In this document: positions 1 to 10,900 of the stretch, piece by piece
Layout of the letters: every line of letters starts with the position of its first letter
Position numbering within the stretch: position 1 is the first letter of the stretch
Assembly: GCA_037176885.1 (NCBI GenBank)
Contig: JAWWNJ010000108.1
Span: forward strand, 62,001 to 126,000
Origin: Favolaschia claudopus
Taxonomy: Eukaryota; Basidiomycota; Agaricomycetes; Agaricales; Mycenaceae
Length of the DNA: 64,000 bases
Reading direction: 5' to 3'
Translations under genes and position numbers: made by a program
The notes under the pieces: model-generated
Told to the model about the DNA's origin: nothing
The model's database searches: none
Seen by the model: the letters and a program-made list of their open reading frames with translations, nothing else

Positions 1-109
1 GGGAGGTGGATCAGCAAACCCGACAACCTTACAACAAATCAGCCAGGATCAAACGTAGAATAAAAAGTGACGTACAGGATGGTCTTCAATAGTCATCTCA
101 ACATCCACT

Positions 110-940
110 CCAACATCTTCCATCTCAACGTCCTCATCCTACCACAAAGTTGTTAGATAAGTTATAAGACAGCGAAGGAAAAGACAAACCTCAGGAACAG
201 CACGCGCCTTGCCCTTGCCTTTCTTAGACGGCGAACCTGCTAAAACCTGAGAAGAGTTAGAAAAGAAAATAGAAAGATAGACAACTGGCAGTAGCCAGCT
301 TGTCATGGCGCCTTTTCTCCAGTCGATTGGCCTTGCGGGATTGTGGAGAGCCATCCTATCCTGGTCAGCTGAGACGTAAAAATGAGAGAGAGAGCATACC
401 GAGGAAGGTTGAGATCTAGGCGTCTATAAAGAGTTAAGAAATTTATCACAGAAGAATTAAATGCAACATACTTTAGGTGATGGCTGAGAAGAAGGTCCAG
501 CTACAGGATCAGGTTGCACCTCAGGTGTTTCTGCAGGCTAGGGAAAGGTTGAGAGACGCCTTGGGAACAACATTCAGGTCTCTCTGTATAAAGCCAAAGG
601 CAGCAAAAAATTCTTTGTCACTATCCTGCTCGACCTTTACGTGTCCTTGCTTGGCAGCCAGGGCCTAGAAAATATTAAAATCATAAACAGAAACAAGAAA
701 TGAGAGCCTACAGGGCTGCTGAAGGAGATCTTGCTGCCCTAGAAGTCTTGTTAGAATAATAGAGACAAAAGAAAAATATAAAGACGCACAGTTCTTTTCC
801 AAGAGAGAGACATTCTCGACGAGGAGAGAGAGAAAGACCCAGGGAGTGTACCCTAAAGGAAAGACCTCCAGAGCACAAACTCAGCTCTCCGTCATGGAAT
901 GTTGCTTCTCTCCGCCCTGATCCTCTCCCCAACCCATATT
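110..940 (-). CDS. possible many-exon gene or gene relic, unrecognised
   Basis: Reading the minus strand, several short open stretches are bounded by plausible GTATGT/GTRNGT donors and CTAG/TATAG/CAG acceptors. One runs at about 545-665 (contains VKVEQDSDKEFFAAFGF). A proline/serine-rich one runs at about 470-540 (PEVQPDPVAGPSSQPSPK). Two more lie at about 200-400 (containing ALHNPARPIDWRKGAMTSW and SPSKKGKGKARAVPE), and an acidic one at about 85-135. The pieces near 545 and 540 are out of frame unless a 34-nt intron is allowed, which is too short, so the locus may be decayed. No family is recognised and the start and end are unknown. Short exons rich in K, S and P are common in basidiomycete genes of unknown role. 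Confidence 0.25.
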
Positions 941-2319
941 ATCCTTCCTTCTAATTCACTCTCGAAACCCCAAGACGTCTTCAAATAAAATCGATAGTGG
1001 TTGGTGTGGGGTAGGAGGACCAGAGAGGTAGGAGGCTGGCCTTAATTGGAGAGAAGCCAAGGCAGAACATTGCTGTGACAGCAGAAGATCTTGTGAGTCC
1101 CTGTAACGAATGAGTGAAGAACGAACCCCCGTTCAACCGGGGGTTGTACATTGTAGCATCATTTCTTTTATCTTTTTAGTACTCACCGATTCTGGTATAT
1201 GTCAATTACGATTACGTGTACAGTAGTAGTAAAAGGCCGGACCTTCGGTCCGAAATAGATATCCTTTTCTACCATTCACGTCCACAGCCTCTGAGCTATT
1301 CAACCCTCTTAACGGTTGACCAGCCTGGAGGCCATTCAGTGAGGTACTAGGTAAGTGTTCATTCTCGTTTTCTCTCAATTCCTCAAGTCGCTGCAAGAGG
1401 AAGTCCTCTTGCAGGGAAGATACAAGCCTACGGAAGTCCAAAGGCATTGTTATTCCTTGACTCTACTAAATACACCATTCGGACACTCTAGCTCGTCAGT
1501 GATCAATCGGAGTCCCCCAACAATAAGTATTTGTAGGCCTCCCAATTCGACGTGTCCTACAGTCCCGAATAAAGTGAATGGGCAAGATACGAGCCCCAAT
1601 CATTGTGGAGAGTAGGCATTGAGAGGGGTATACAAGCAGAGAAAAGAACCAGAGGTAGGAGAGTTGACCCAAGGAGAGGTAGGAAATGAGTGCTGGCAGG
1701 GCAACCCCGCGATGGCGAGGGTTGATGGGAAACAGTCTGATTCCCACGCGACCGATTGCGATCAAACGGTCACGTGACTAAAGCACCGTTTTCGACAACT
1801 GTATACGACCAGCGATAAAACGGTACGACTTTGTATTTTCCTTCAGGGTAGTATTGATTTGGCAGTAGTATATGTACTGAATTTTTCTTGAGGACTACGA
1901 ATTCAAGGGAAAACAAAACTTTCTTGCTTCTCAAAGGGGAAAACCCTCGGCCGGGAAATGGCTTTTCGGCCACCAGAAAGCCCTCGAAATGACGGATTTT
2001 TCGCTGGCAGACGAAAGAGAAATGATGTATTGACATGTGATGTGGTGTGGTCACGTGACTGACACGCTCAACATGTCTATTTGTTTGGTAACAACCCAAT
2101 GTAGAAGACAGCGAGAAAGAAGGCAGGAGGGAGAAGAAGGAAGTAGAGCAGATTAAAAAGAGAGAACCAAAAGAGACATACACCTCAAATCTGGAGTGTT
2201 GTGTCTTTGAAAAGTAGAGAACTAGCTCTAGAACCCTCTGCAATAGTGAGAGCTCGACAGATGTGGATCACAGACATAGAGGTAGCAATCAACAAACAAG
2301 ACGTGTATGGTGGTGTTTG
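941..2319. other. no gene recognised; AT/GC-mixed non-coding stretch
   Basis: No ORF here has a family signature or convincing splice structure. Two small hairpins are visible: CCCCCG-TTCAAC-CGGGGG near 1124-1143 and CGGACC-TTC-GGTCCG near 1239-1253. CACGTGAC motifs occur near 1770 and 2052. A minus-strand open stretch of 81 codons (1202-1447) is probably chance. The stretch ends at the target site of the large retrotransposon. Confidence 0.5.
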
Positions 2320-2324
2320 GCCGT

Positions 2325-2864
2325 TGTTACGCCCATGCAGTTTCACCCGGTCGTCCGGCCATCCGTCCCCCGGCCTCCGGCCATCCGGCCCCCGGCCTAC
2401 TTATACTTGTCCGTCCTTCTGTGCTCCGGTTCATCCGTCGAAGCATACACCCATCGGGTTTTCGCAATGAAGGTCTTCTGAGCGTTCCCGAATCAATCCC
2501 ATGATCTATGCCTGTATGCTTCTCTCTTATTGTCTCTATTGTCTTTATTGTTCTTTCGCTTACAACTCTTATTGTCTTTACTTACTATTACCTTATATGG
2601 CCTTTCTCCGTAATACGTATATATACCTATCTACTTCGTCTTGTAACTTCAGTTGAAAATTAACGTGCTTTGCCTCCGCATTGCTCCGTGGTCAGAATCC
2701 TCTATCTTCTTGGAAGTCTAGTTAGTGGCGTACCCTTAGCCCCCCTGTGGTATCGCTTCACCCGTCCTCCGTATCCGTCCTCCGTCCTCCGTCTCTTCCG
2801 TCATCTCCGTCCTCCGGCCTCCGGCCACCCGTCCTCCGTCCCTTTGTTCGACACGGATATAACA
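2325..2864 (+). repeat. 5' LTR of the outer retrotransposon (540 bp)
   Basis: Bounded by TG...CA and matching 19449-19988 without a difference I can see. It contains pyrimidine-rich CCGTCCTCCG/CCGGCC repeats at both ends and an AT-rich centre with a TATA box. The predicted transcript start at 2651 divides it into U3 (2325-2650) and R-U5. Confidence 0.95.
2618..2660 (+). promoter_or_regulatory. LTR promoter: TATA box and predicted transcript start
   Basis: TATATATA lies at 2618-2625. AGTTGAAAAT begins 33 nt downstream at 2651, the normal distance from a TATA box to a start site. This decamer is the exact reverse complement of 2867-2876 just after the LTR, as expected if the RNA 5' end primes its own reverse transcription. 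The identical copy in the 3' LTR is at 19742-19784. Confidence 0.6.
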
Positions 2865-2866
2865 GT

Positions 2867-2876
2867 ATTTTCAACT
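2867..2876 (+). other. primer-binding site for self-priming
   Basis: ATTTTCAACT, starting two bases after the LTR, is perfectly complementary to AGTTGAAAAT at 2651-2660. No stretch beginning TGG that would pair with a tRNA 3' end lies directly at the LTR edge. In the fission yeast element Tf1 the first 11 nt of the mRNA fold back on the PBS and are cut to make the primer; the same layout is seen here. That this element uses it is inferred. Confidence 0.6.
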
Positions 2877-2898
2877 CACCCTAACTGGCTTCGTTTCC

Positions 2899-5313
2899 AT
2901 GTCCGACTACTCGCACCTCGTTAATACCTCCCAGGTTGACAATCGTCGCCAATCGCGCCGATTCTCCCGCTCCATCCAAATCGATCTTCCAGGTTCTTAC
3001 TACCAAGATGACCCCTACTCTCGGACCGCGCACTTCGATGAGTCTCGAATTCCTCGCCCCAATGCTCCGGTAATGTGGACTCATTCTCCACTTTCCCGAG
3101 CGAATCAGGGCTCGGCTCTTCGTGCTCGTCCGGTCTCCCCCGTCATCTCGAACTCTCCTCAGTACCCTGGTCCTTCTTTCTATGGCGAACGACGGGGCAG
3201 TCAAGAAAGTTACCCTTCTCCGACACCGATCCGGCCTTCTGCCTTTCCGTCCACTATCCACGAGTGGTCCGGCCAGGCGGAAGATGTTGCTCTTCCTGGT
3301 TCCTTGAATCCTTCGGAATCGGTTGAGGCACTCGCTCCTTTGCCTTCGATTGTCGCTCCTCCAATGCAACCTGCTCCGGCTGTTCCTCCGGTTCCGGTTG
3401 TTAAGGGTCCTTTCCTTCCTTTGGCTGATTTCTCTGGTCCGGTTCAGTTCGGTGGCCCTCGTATTCCTCGGCCAACTGCGCGCCCTGACACTGCGCCTCC
3501 CGTACTTCCGGCACCCAGCTTCCCGTTCGTTCCGCCTAGCCAACAACCCGCTAATCCTCTCACACCTGTGGCTCCGGCTGTCCAACCTCCGGTTGTTCCC
3601 CCGGCCCCACAGGCATCTACCTCTGGACCCCAACTTCCTGTATTGCCTCCTGTTCAATCGACTTCGTCTGTTCAAGCGCCTGATGCTCCGGCACCTGTTG
3701 TCACTACGGTCCCGGCAGCACCAACAGCACCAGTAGCTCCGGCAGCTCCGGTCGCCCCTCCGGCTCCGGATGCTTCTACCACGGTAACTGCTGCTCCTGT
3801 TGTCACAGTCGCTCCTACTGCTCCTGTTGCTCCAGTTCCCCCGGTTGCCCCGGTCGCACCAGCTCCTCCGGCTCAACCTACTGGTCAACAAGCACAGGCA
3901 CCTTCTCAGTCGAACCCAGCACCTCCGGCTCCCCCGGCTCCGCCTCCTCCGCCCGCTCCTGGACCTGGTGGTCCGAGCGGTCCTGGCGGTTCTGGTGGGC
4001 CTAGTGGTCCTGGTGGCAATCCTCCCGGTCCAGGCGGTCAGCCTCCCAACATTCCCAACGCGCCTTTCCCACCCGGCTATGGCCCCGGTGGAGGTGGCGC
4101 TGGAGGGCACGGCGGCGGAGGTGGTGGGGGTGGTGGTGGTGGCGGGGGCGGCGGTGGTCCTTTTGGTCCTCCGCCATTTCCCGGTCCCCGTGGTCCTCCT
4201 GGTCCGCCCGGCCCTCCTGGTCCGGCTTATTATTATCCTGCTCCGCATAATCCCCAGTTTGATCTCGCAGTCCAGCAGATCTCCCAAGCCATGGCAATCC
4301 TTGCCAACAACGCGACAGCTCCTCCGCGTTCGAATCGCTCGGCTCTCAGAGCTCCGGACACCTTCGATGGTTCGGACCCGAGCAAGCTTCCTACGTTCAT
4401 CGGCCAAGTCTATCTTCACATTGACGAACGCCCGCAGGATTTTCCGACGGATGATGATAAAATTAATTACATCCGTTCGTACCTGCGTGGAACCGCCCAA
4501 CAATGGTTCCAGATGGATGTGTTCAATCAGGGAGCACCTCTTCCGGCTTGGGACGGCAACATCCAGCTGTTCATCCAAGAGCTCGTTACCAACTTCGGTC
4601 CGCCCGATATGGCCGGAGAAGCGCGGGCTCATTTGGAGCAGTTGAGTATGAAGCCGGGGGATCGCATCGCGACTTATCAAGTCGAGTTCGATGCGCATGC
4701 GAAGTTGACGGGGTATAACGACACGGCCCTTCACCGCTTCTTCTATCGTGGTCTTCCGTCCCGCATCAAGGACGAATTGTGCCGCGGCCTCATCCCGGCT
4801 TCTCTGCAGGGTCTCAAGAACCTTTCGCGTTCGATCGACCAGCGCTATCACCAGCGCTTGCAGGAGAAGAATTGGGAACGCGCGACCAATCCGCCTGCGG
4901 CTCATCGCTCGCCCGGCACCCCGAATGCGTCCGGCAATCCGCCCGGCAATTCTCCCGGTGCAGGCGGCGGCGGTGGTGGTAGACAACAGAAGGGTAAGGG
5001 CCGGGGAAAGCCCTTTACGTCCGGCAAGCCTAATCCGTCTCCAAACCATCCTCCCGCTTCTCCGGCTGCTAACGGCGCACAGGCTCAGCCTAAGCAGAAG
5101 CCGTACGCCGCCAAACTCGACTCCTCCGGCCGTCTCAAGCCGGAGGAACGTGAGCGCCGGATGAAGAACAATCTGTGCATGTTCTGCGGGAACCCCGGAC
5201 ATAAGGCTGCCGACTGTCGGAAGCGGCAGAGTGCGATTCAAGGCAAGGCGGCTACTGCTTCTCAGCCGCCTGGCGCCTCTGCTAACGCCAACACCTCCGA
5301 GCCAAAAAAATAG
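2899..5313 (+). CDS. gag: Gag polyprotein (804 aa)
   Basis: Structural protein of the retrotransposon particle. Residues 1-150 are polar. About 150-480 is a long low-complexity tract of Pro/Ala/Val repeats, then a run of glycines (codons around 4095-4160) and collagen-like GPPGPPGP. The capsid-like retrotransposon gag domain follows at about 485-640 (LRAPDTFDGSDPSKLPTFI, then YLRGTAQQWF). A basic, glycine-rich linker leads to a CCHC zinc knuckle at about 755-770 (CMFCGNPGHKAADC). The ATG at 2899 is the first after the LTR and PBS. The Pro/Gly tract makes it longer than most fungal Gags. It ends at TAG 5311-5313 directly after an A-heptamer; pol follows in the -1 frame. The frame is intact. 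Confidence 0.93.
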   Translation: MSDYSHLVNTSQVDNRRQSRRFSRSIQIDLPGSYYQDDPYSRTAHFDESRIPRPNAPVMWTHSPLSRANQGSALRARPVSPVISNSPQYPGPSFYGERRGSQESYPSPTPIRPSAFPSTIHEWSGQAEDVALPGSLNPSESVEALAPLPSIVAPPMQPAPAVPPVPVVKGPFLPLADFSGPVQFGGPRIPRPTARPDTAPPVLPAPSFPFVPPSQQPANPLTPVAPAVQPPVVPPAPQASTSGPQLPVLPPVQSTSSVQAPDAPAPVVTTVPAAPTAPVAPAAPVAPPAPDASTTVTAAPVVTVAPTAPVAPVPPVAPVAPAPPAQPTGQQAQAPSQSNPAPPAPPAPPPPPAPGPGGPSGPGGSGGPSGPGGNPPGPGGQPPNIPNAPFPPGYGPGGGGAGGHGGGGGGGGGGGGGGGGPFGPPPFPGPRGPPGPPGPPGPAYYYPAPHNPQFDLAVQQISQAMAILANNATAPPRSNRSALRAPDTFDGSDPSKLPTFIGQVYLHIDERPQDFPTDDDKINYIRSYLRGTAQQWFQMDVFNQGAPLPAWDGNIQLFIQELVTNFGPPDMAGEARAHLEQLSMKPGDRIATYQVEFDAHAKLTGYNDTALHRFFYRGLPSRIKDELCRGLIPASLQGLKNLSRSIDQRYHQRLQEKNWERATNPPAAHRSPGTPNASGNPPGNSPGAGGGGGGRQQKGKGRGKPFTSGKPNPSPNHPPASPAANGAQAQPKQKPYAAKLDSSGRLKPEERERRMKNNLCMFCGNPGHKAADCRKRQSAIQGKAATASQPPGASANANTSEPKK

Positions 5314-5357
5314 TCAGCGGCTCGGCCCCCTCTGCACCTGGCCCGAGCCGCGTTGAC
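5304..5357 (+). promoter_or_regulatory. -1 programmed ribosomal frameshift site with 3' stem-loop
   Basis: The last gag codons are cc-A AAA AAA TAG, so the heptamer A_AAA_AAA (5304-5310) sits in the correct zero frame for a -1 slip and directly abuts the stop. After a -1 slip, reading continues open through 6415. A strong stem begins at once: CGGCTCGG (5318-5325) pairs perfectly with CCGAGCCG (5343-5350), and the helix extends through G5317-C5351 and GTCA (5313-5316) with TGAC (5354-5357). Slippery heptamer, short spacer and stable stem are the three parts of a classic -1 signal for Gag-Pol expression. Function is inferred. Confidence 0.8.
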
Positions 5358-6415
5358 TCCGAGGTGTATCCAGAGGTGACACTCAACGCTTCCGCTCTTT
5401 CCCCGAACTCTTTTAATGTTGATCTTGATGTATCTGTATTTTCCGCGGACTATTTATCCTCGTCCGGCATTACGCCCGGCATTCTCGGTATTCCTCCCAC
5501 TTCGGACGTAGGCTTAACCCTGCGTCCGGACGTTGTAACAAGAGTTGCCGCGGGATTCAACTCCCGCTTACGGGCACTCATCGACTCCGGCTCGTCTCAC
5601 TGTTTTGTGTCTGCTCGAGTATGCGAATCTAATGGGTTTTCTCCGTATGCGGTCCCGCCAGTCAAACTGCGATATCTCGACGGCTCCTCTTCGGTCATCG
5701 ACAAGCAAATCCAGCTTCTTGTTCGATTTCCAACCGGCGATGTCCATTCTATGGAATTTTATGTTACCCGTCTAGACTCTACCTGCGACTCGGTTCTTGG
5801 ACTAAATTGGCTCCGCCGCTACAATCCGTCGATTGACTGGCGTTCAGCCTCCCTAAAGTTCTGTCCAGTTTACGGTGATTCTGCTGTGTCGACACACTCG
5901 GACGTTGCTCCGACTCTACCGGCGATACCTCCAGTTACGGAGAAGACGGACGACTTGGCAACCCCAATTGCTCCTCCGTCTCAATTGCAATCCAACATAA
6001 TATCATCGCCAACCTCCGGCTCTGCTCCTGAGGTTCGTCCGGCCTTCTCCCCGCCGGCACCAGATCGTCCGGACAAGTCTCCTCCGGCGACAAGTTCTAG
6101 ATTCACCGCACCCCTTGTGTCGATCATCAATGCTGCTGCATACAGCGTCATCATCCGCGACAAAGACACCACCCAGTTCACTATTCGTATGGAACCTCCG
6201 GACGAGGTTGCCGGACGAAGTGCTACTACGGATGGCCCGCCTTTCAGCACCGAAGGCATTCCACCCGAGTACCACGACTTCGCCGACGTCTTCTCCGAAT
6301 CCGAGGCTTACAATCTACCGCCCCATCGAGACTACGATCTGAAGATCGAGACTATCGATGGTGCGGAGCCTCCGGTCGGTCCCATCTATTCCCTTTCTCC
6401 GGCCGAGCTGGCTGC

Positions 6416-6783
6416 TGTGAAGCCTGCGTGCTTCGGTTCGGGGGCTTCTCGTCCTTCTGAAGACTCGGTTACTGGTTTGGCGGTTATCGAGCGCTAACCA
6501 GGCGTTGTGACCCTTCCGCAGGAGCCTTGTCACCCTAGGCAGGGCTCTTGTTATACAGCTAGTAATCCGGAGCAGGAGGGCAGTTATACGGGTGCCCAGC
6601 CGTTGTGATGGTTGTTGGTCTTCGGCGCCCGACGCGTTCTTTTATCTCTAAGAAAGCATGGTGGGCAAGGGTAAGATATTCAATGATTATCTAATACATC
6701 ATTGTGGCTATGTGTTCCGCGGATTGTTACCTAAACGGGAATGTTTGATGAACATGCTAAAGGGATATACCTCCCATATCACA
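6416..6783 (+). repeat. 5' LTR of the nested element (368 bp)
   Basis: TG...CA bounded and the same base for base, as read, as 14026-14393. It starts directly after GCTGC (6411-6415). It contains TTCGGTTCGGGGGCTTCTC and near its end TGATGAACATGC, which recurs as an inverted partner just past the LTR. Confidence 0.93.
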
Positions 6784-6792
6784 GAGCCCCCC

Positions 6793-6857
6793 GCATGTTC
6801 AGTGAACATGCCCGATAAGTCGATCCTGAACATTTGGTGAACTCATCAAATGTTCAG
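6793..6857. repeat. two inverted repeats just after the nested 5' LTR
   Basis: The first is a palindrome, GCATGTTCA-G-TGAACATGC, at 6793-6811. The second is a hairpin with 11-bp arms: CTGAACATTTG (6826-6836) and CAAATGTTCAG (6847-6857). TGAACATGC also occurs inside the LTR (about 6750-6758), so the segment after the LTR can pair with LTR RNA. This could serve priming or packaging; that is inference. Confidence 0.6.
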
Positions 6858-7995
6858 CTGCTGGAAAAAAAAAAAATTTTGGCCCAAAATTTCAACTTGA
6901 CGTTGCATTGCAAATGGATTTGCCGAAGACGAGTGGCGAAAGCTTATCAGCTTGCCACGCAGCAGGTAAAGCTCTAGAGCAAAGCTCCATCCAGAGCTTT
7001 CCCCTCTTGCATCTCCAATTCCAAGTCACTGTAATGTGGCTGAGGGTATCCGCAGATCTGAGACATAAAGTCTGGATCCGCATGCAGGGGATGAGGGCAG
7101 ACGTTGTCTGTGTTCACGCATCAACAGAGATATATGTTGAATCCACAACCACTTGGTGGGTGGGTTCACATCTGAAGCCGTTGTCTTCATCTCTGTGATG
7201 ACGATGAAACCCTCGATATCCTGAGCAAAGCTCTAAGGAGAATGTGGTAAAGTAGGAGAGTCAGACACAGCTGACTCTCACTATACATATACCCCTACAC
7301 AGCCCCCCGCTTTTTTGCCGTGCAGCTCAATGACAGAGGAATTGGATGTGCGGCAGAAAATCACCAAACTTGGTAAGAAGACTTGAAGCTTCACGCGACA
7401 ATCCAGCAGGTGACTGGGATTGAGAGCAAACAATGGCCCCCCAATCAACGAGCAAAGGCTTCATTTGCAGCCCCCCAGAATGAAGACTACAACGGAGGTC
7501 CGACATGAACGTTCCTAGCCAATGCCAGCAACCTCAGTTGTTGTGAAAAAAAAATTTGGCAAATTTTTAAAGCAGGAGCTCTACCTGCGCGCGCGCGCGA
7601 TAGGGAGCTCAACTGCCAACCAACGTAACAGTTTGATGATGAGTTCATCCCTTGAAACGAAGTCGAAGGGGATCCATTCGTAAACGAATGAAGAGCGTCT
7701 AATGCTCATGAACTTTCAAAATCAAAAACATCAACCTATGCCCCCCAGTCTGGGAATCAATTCTCTCGAAGAGAACTACACCTTGGCCACCTCGTGCATC
7801 CAAAATTTAATTCATCCTTGGAATTGCTGCTACAAGGCATCCATTCCCTGATTGAATGAAGAGCACTAAAGCTCATGAATTACTTGCTTTCGCAGTAGAC
7901 GAGAAGATATATTCATTTAGTAGCCACCATACACGGGAACTCGACGCATTCGCTGGCGGAATTCACCAATAGGGGTAAGGAATGAACAAGAAATA

Positions 7996-10900
7996 AACCG
8001 AGCGCGGCACAACGAAGTGGGGCTCAAGGTCTGGGTGCTCAAGTCCGAGCTCGCGCTGTCAGCGGAGCTCGAGGACACATCACAGGAATCAAGACTCCGT
8101 AAAAATGAATCTTCAAAGCCGCGATGTTATGGCGTTGGCGATGAAGGTAACTCCGTAACATTGAGATGGATGCACTGAGAACGAGCGAGCGGCGGACCGC
8201 GGGGAGATACGAGAGCGAAGGGTCTACCGGCGCTTCGGGCGCATCGGGCGCGTCAGCCGGAAGTGACGCACCCATTTGACCAGCACAAGCAGGCGGGTGA
8301 CATCTGTGAAGCGCCACAGTCATATTGCCGGGGCCTCGACGTCGCTTGTGGACGGAAACATCCCGCGTGGTCAGCTGACAATGCGGGCAGCGAGAAGGCG
8401 GCGACGAAGAGAGTGGCGCGCTCGTGGCGATCCCAATGCGTCAGAGCAATATGACGTGAATCTTCGACATTCCAGGCCTCGACGTTTCTTGTAAACAGAT
8501 AACGTCCAGTAATAGTAGTCGCCTTAAGATGTCCTATCGACCGGCAGGCTGACGAAAACGATGGCGCGAGCAGCTGGCGAGTCGTCGTGGACCTCCACCT
8601 CGCAATGTCGCACCAAGAGGGAGAACTTCCGGTACTGGAGGTCGCGTTGAATCGTAGTCGTCTTAGTGCTATATCGACCCGGATCCCTTCCCAAATCATT
8701 TCCTATCCCCAAGAACACCAACAGCAAGCTGATCCCTGAGTAAAGCAGAAGGAGACAGAGGCGGCGAGACGGAACGTCGAGACGCAGGCAAGGTTGTCGA
8801 GGAGGAAACGACGGTCTCGCCATGTCGACGACGACGGGCGAGTGCACGAAACGGATACGTGCGACGCGTTGGTGAAGCGTTGGGAGCAACGAGCCGCGGC
8901 ACATGCGAGGGGCGGCGGCGAAGTGATATCGATGGCGCTGGCAGTCGGCACGGGGCCTCGACGTCGCGTGAAGACGGAGGTTCGACCCTTTATTAAGCCA
9001 AGAGCTCTTCCTTCTCCCTCAACGACAACTTCTTCCTGGGACATTGTGAATCGAGAAGCTATTTGCCCGGTGCCAGGGACTAAGAATCAAGCAGCGCACG
9101 AGCGTGTCCAAAGTATGGCGGCGCGTTTGAGCGAGGTCGGACGAAGGAGGACGTCCGGGTTTGAGACGGGGCCAAACGCGATAAACGCCATGGAGGGAGA
9201 GGGCGAAAAAGAACACAGCTGGCGTGGGAGTGACAACGCTGTCTTCCGCGTCGCATATCAACCCTCCGGACTAGTCTCAAGACCTCAACTAAGAGTATTT
9301 GCTGACTCAAATTACTACACCATCACACACAGCCCCCCAGGCAGCAAATGCTTGAAGAGAAAAAAATTTCCCGTTTCATACTTTTACAATTATCTCGCCT
9401 CCATCCTTCTTAATCCTTTCAAGCAGTAGCTCAGTAGAGCTCCCATGTCGCAGTAGTAGGAAACGAAAATAATTTCCAGTCATAGGTATACCGGCACGAA
9501 TAGACTACAAACCGAGTGCGACGCTACCAAGCGGAACTCAAGGTTTGTAGCTGCAGCTGAGCTCACGCTCGTCGGACGACGTTGGAAAGTGACGACGAAG
9601 AGTCGACCAAAACGCTGCCTACTACCTAGGCGTCTGACTTAGACGGAGGTAAGCGAAAGATTGTCGAGATGGTGAGAGTATCCGAAGAGGAACCTGCTGT
9701 CATATCGACGGGACGAATTCTCGAGATGCGACGCATTGGTATTATTGAGGTCGCAAGCCAATCCCATTAGACGTCTTCTTCTTCCCTTCAAAGGCAATTT
9801 TCCCTTCCGCAAAATGTTACCGACATTTTGAGAAGTCAGACAAGCGACTTGCTCGAAGGCGGAAGTTGAGTTGAGGACCCGAGCGGCGCGTAGGCGTACG
9901 CAAAGCGGTCGCGATGGACGATGGATCGAGGCGCATCGCTAGAGCTGTCGACAGAGACGCATGGGCTGCGGCGACGTAGAAGATCGCACACATCGCAAGA
10001 GAAGACGGCGGCAACGCTCGCCTCAACGTCTAATACAGACGGATGCGAGACGGTGGCGGTCACGGCAACGACACGACGGGCGACGTTGGCACTCGCGGTC
10101 GTGGCATCGTACCAGGCCTCAACGTCGTTCAGGGACGGAGATCGTCTGGCGTGATGAGCGGCTCGATACGCGGCGAACACAGTAGCGGCAGGAAGTATAT
10201 TCGTCTCGTTTGAAGTGTTGCGTAGAGCCGTGATTGGAGACGGATACAGAGCAGGCGTGAAGTCGACGGCAGGCCGTCGGGGTTAACGCCTGGCTTCAAC
10301 GACTATTCAAGACGGAGGTCGGGCGGCGTCGACGGCGGTTCACGACAGCGGTGAATGAGGTGGCCGCGGTTTTCCTGCTGGCAGCATTGGGGGAATGAGG
10401 TGGTATACCTCGAGCGGGCAGTCTTGTTGTCGAGCCAAGCCTCGACACCGTCTGACGATAGAGGGAGTCCGATGAAGTGGAAGAGGCACCGGTCTCGCTA
10501 GAGCCAGCGGGAGCGAAAAGTCGGCGGTTCGGCGGAACGAATTCCGCGTGGCGCGTTGGAGATGCGCGGAGAAGCATCCGCCGAGAACAAGCAGCGGTCG
10601 GCGAGCGCGTAGCGCCATAAAGATGCATGCGCGTTGGCCAATTCGACGGCTGCGGCGGCGTACCGAGCCTCGACATCGTTTCAAGACGGAGGTGTCCGCT
10701 GTGGAGTGAAGAGCTTCCTGAGACGGCGGCGTAGGAGGTACGCGCCGGAAGCGACGACAGAGGCGACGAGCGAGACGCTGTAGCACGACGCGAGGAACCT
10801 CGCAAAGAGTCCAACTCCATTCACCTCTCATCTCGTCACACTGTCCAAGCCCTCGTACTTTCCTTGATCTTCTTCATCTTCCTTGCTTCCCTCTTTCCCG

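Noticed and set aside
1202..1447. 81-codon minus-strand ORF taken for a gag or transposon fragment
   Set aside because: No recognisable motif and no repeat boundary or target duplication around it. A TGTTGGGGG string near 1517-1525 on the minus strand looked like an LTR start, but no matching end was found.
2881..5241. 786-codon ORF antisense to gag
   Set aside because: It is the reverse of the Pro/Gly-rich gag codons and reads as Arg/Ser/Thr low complexity. Lack of stops follows from gag codon bias. No domain, no splice signals.
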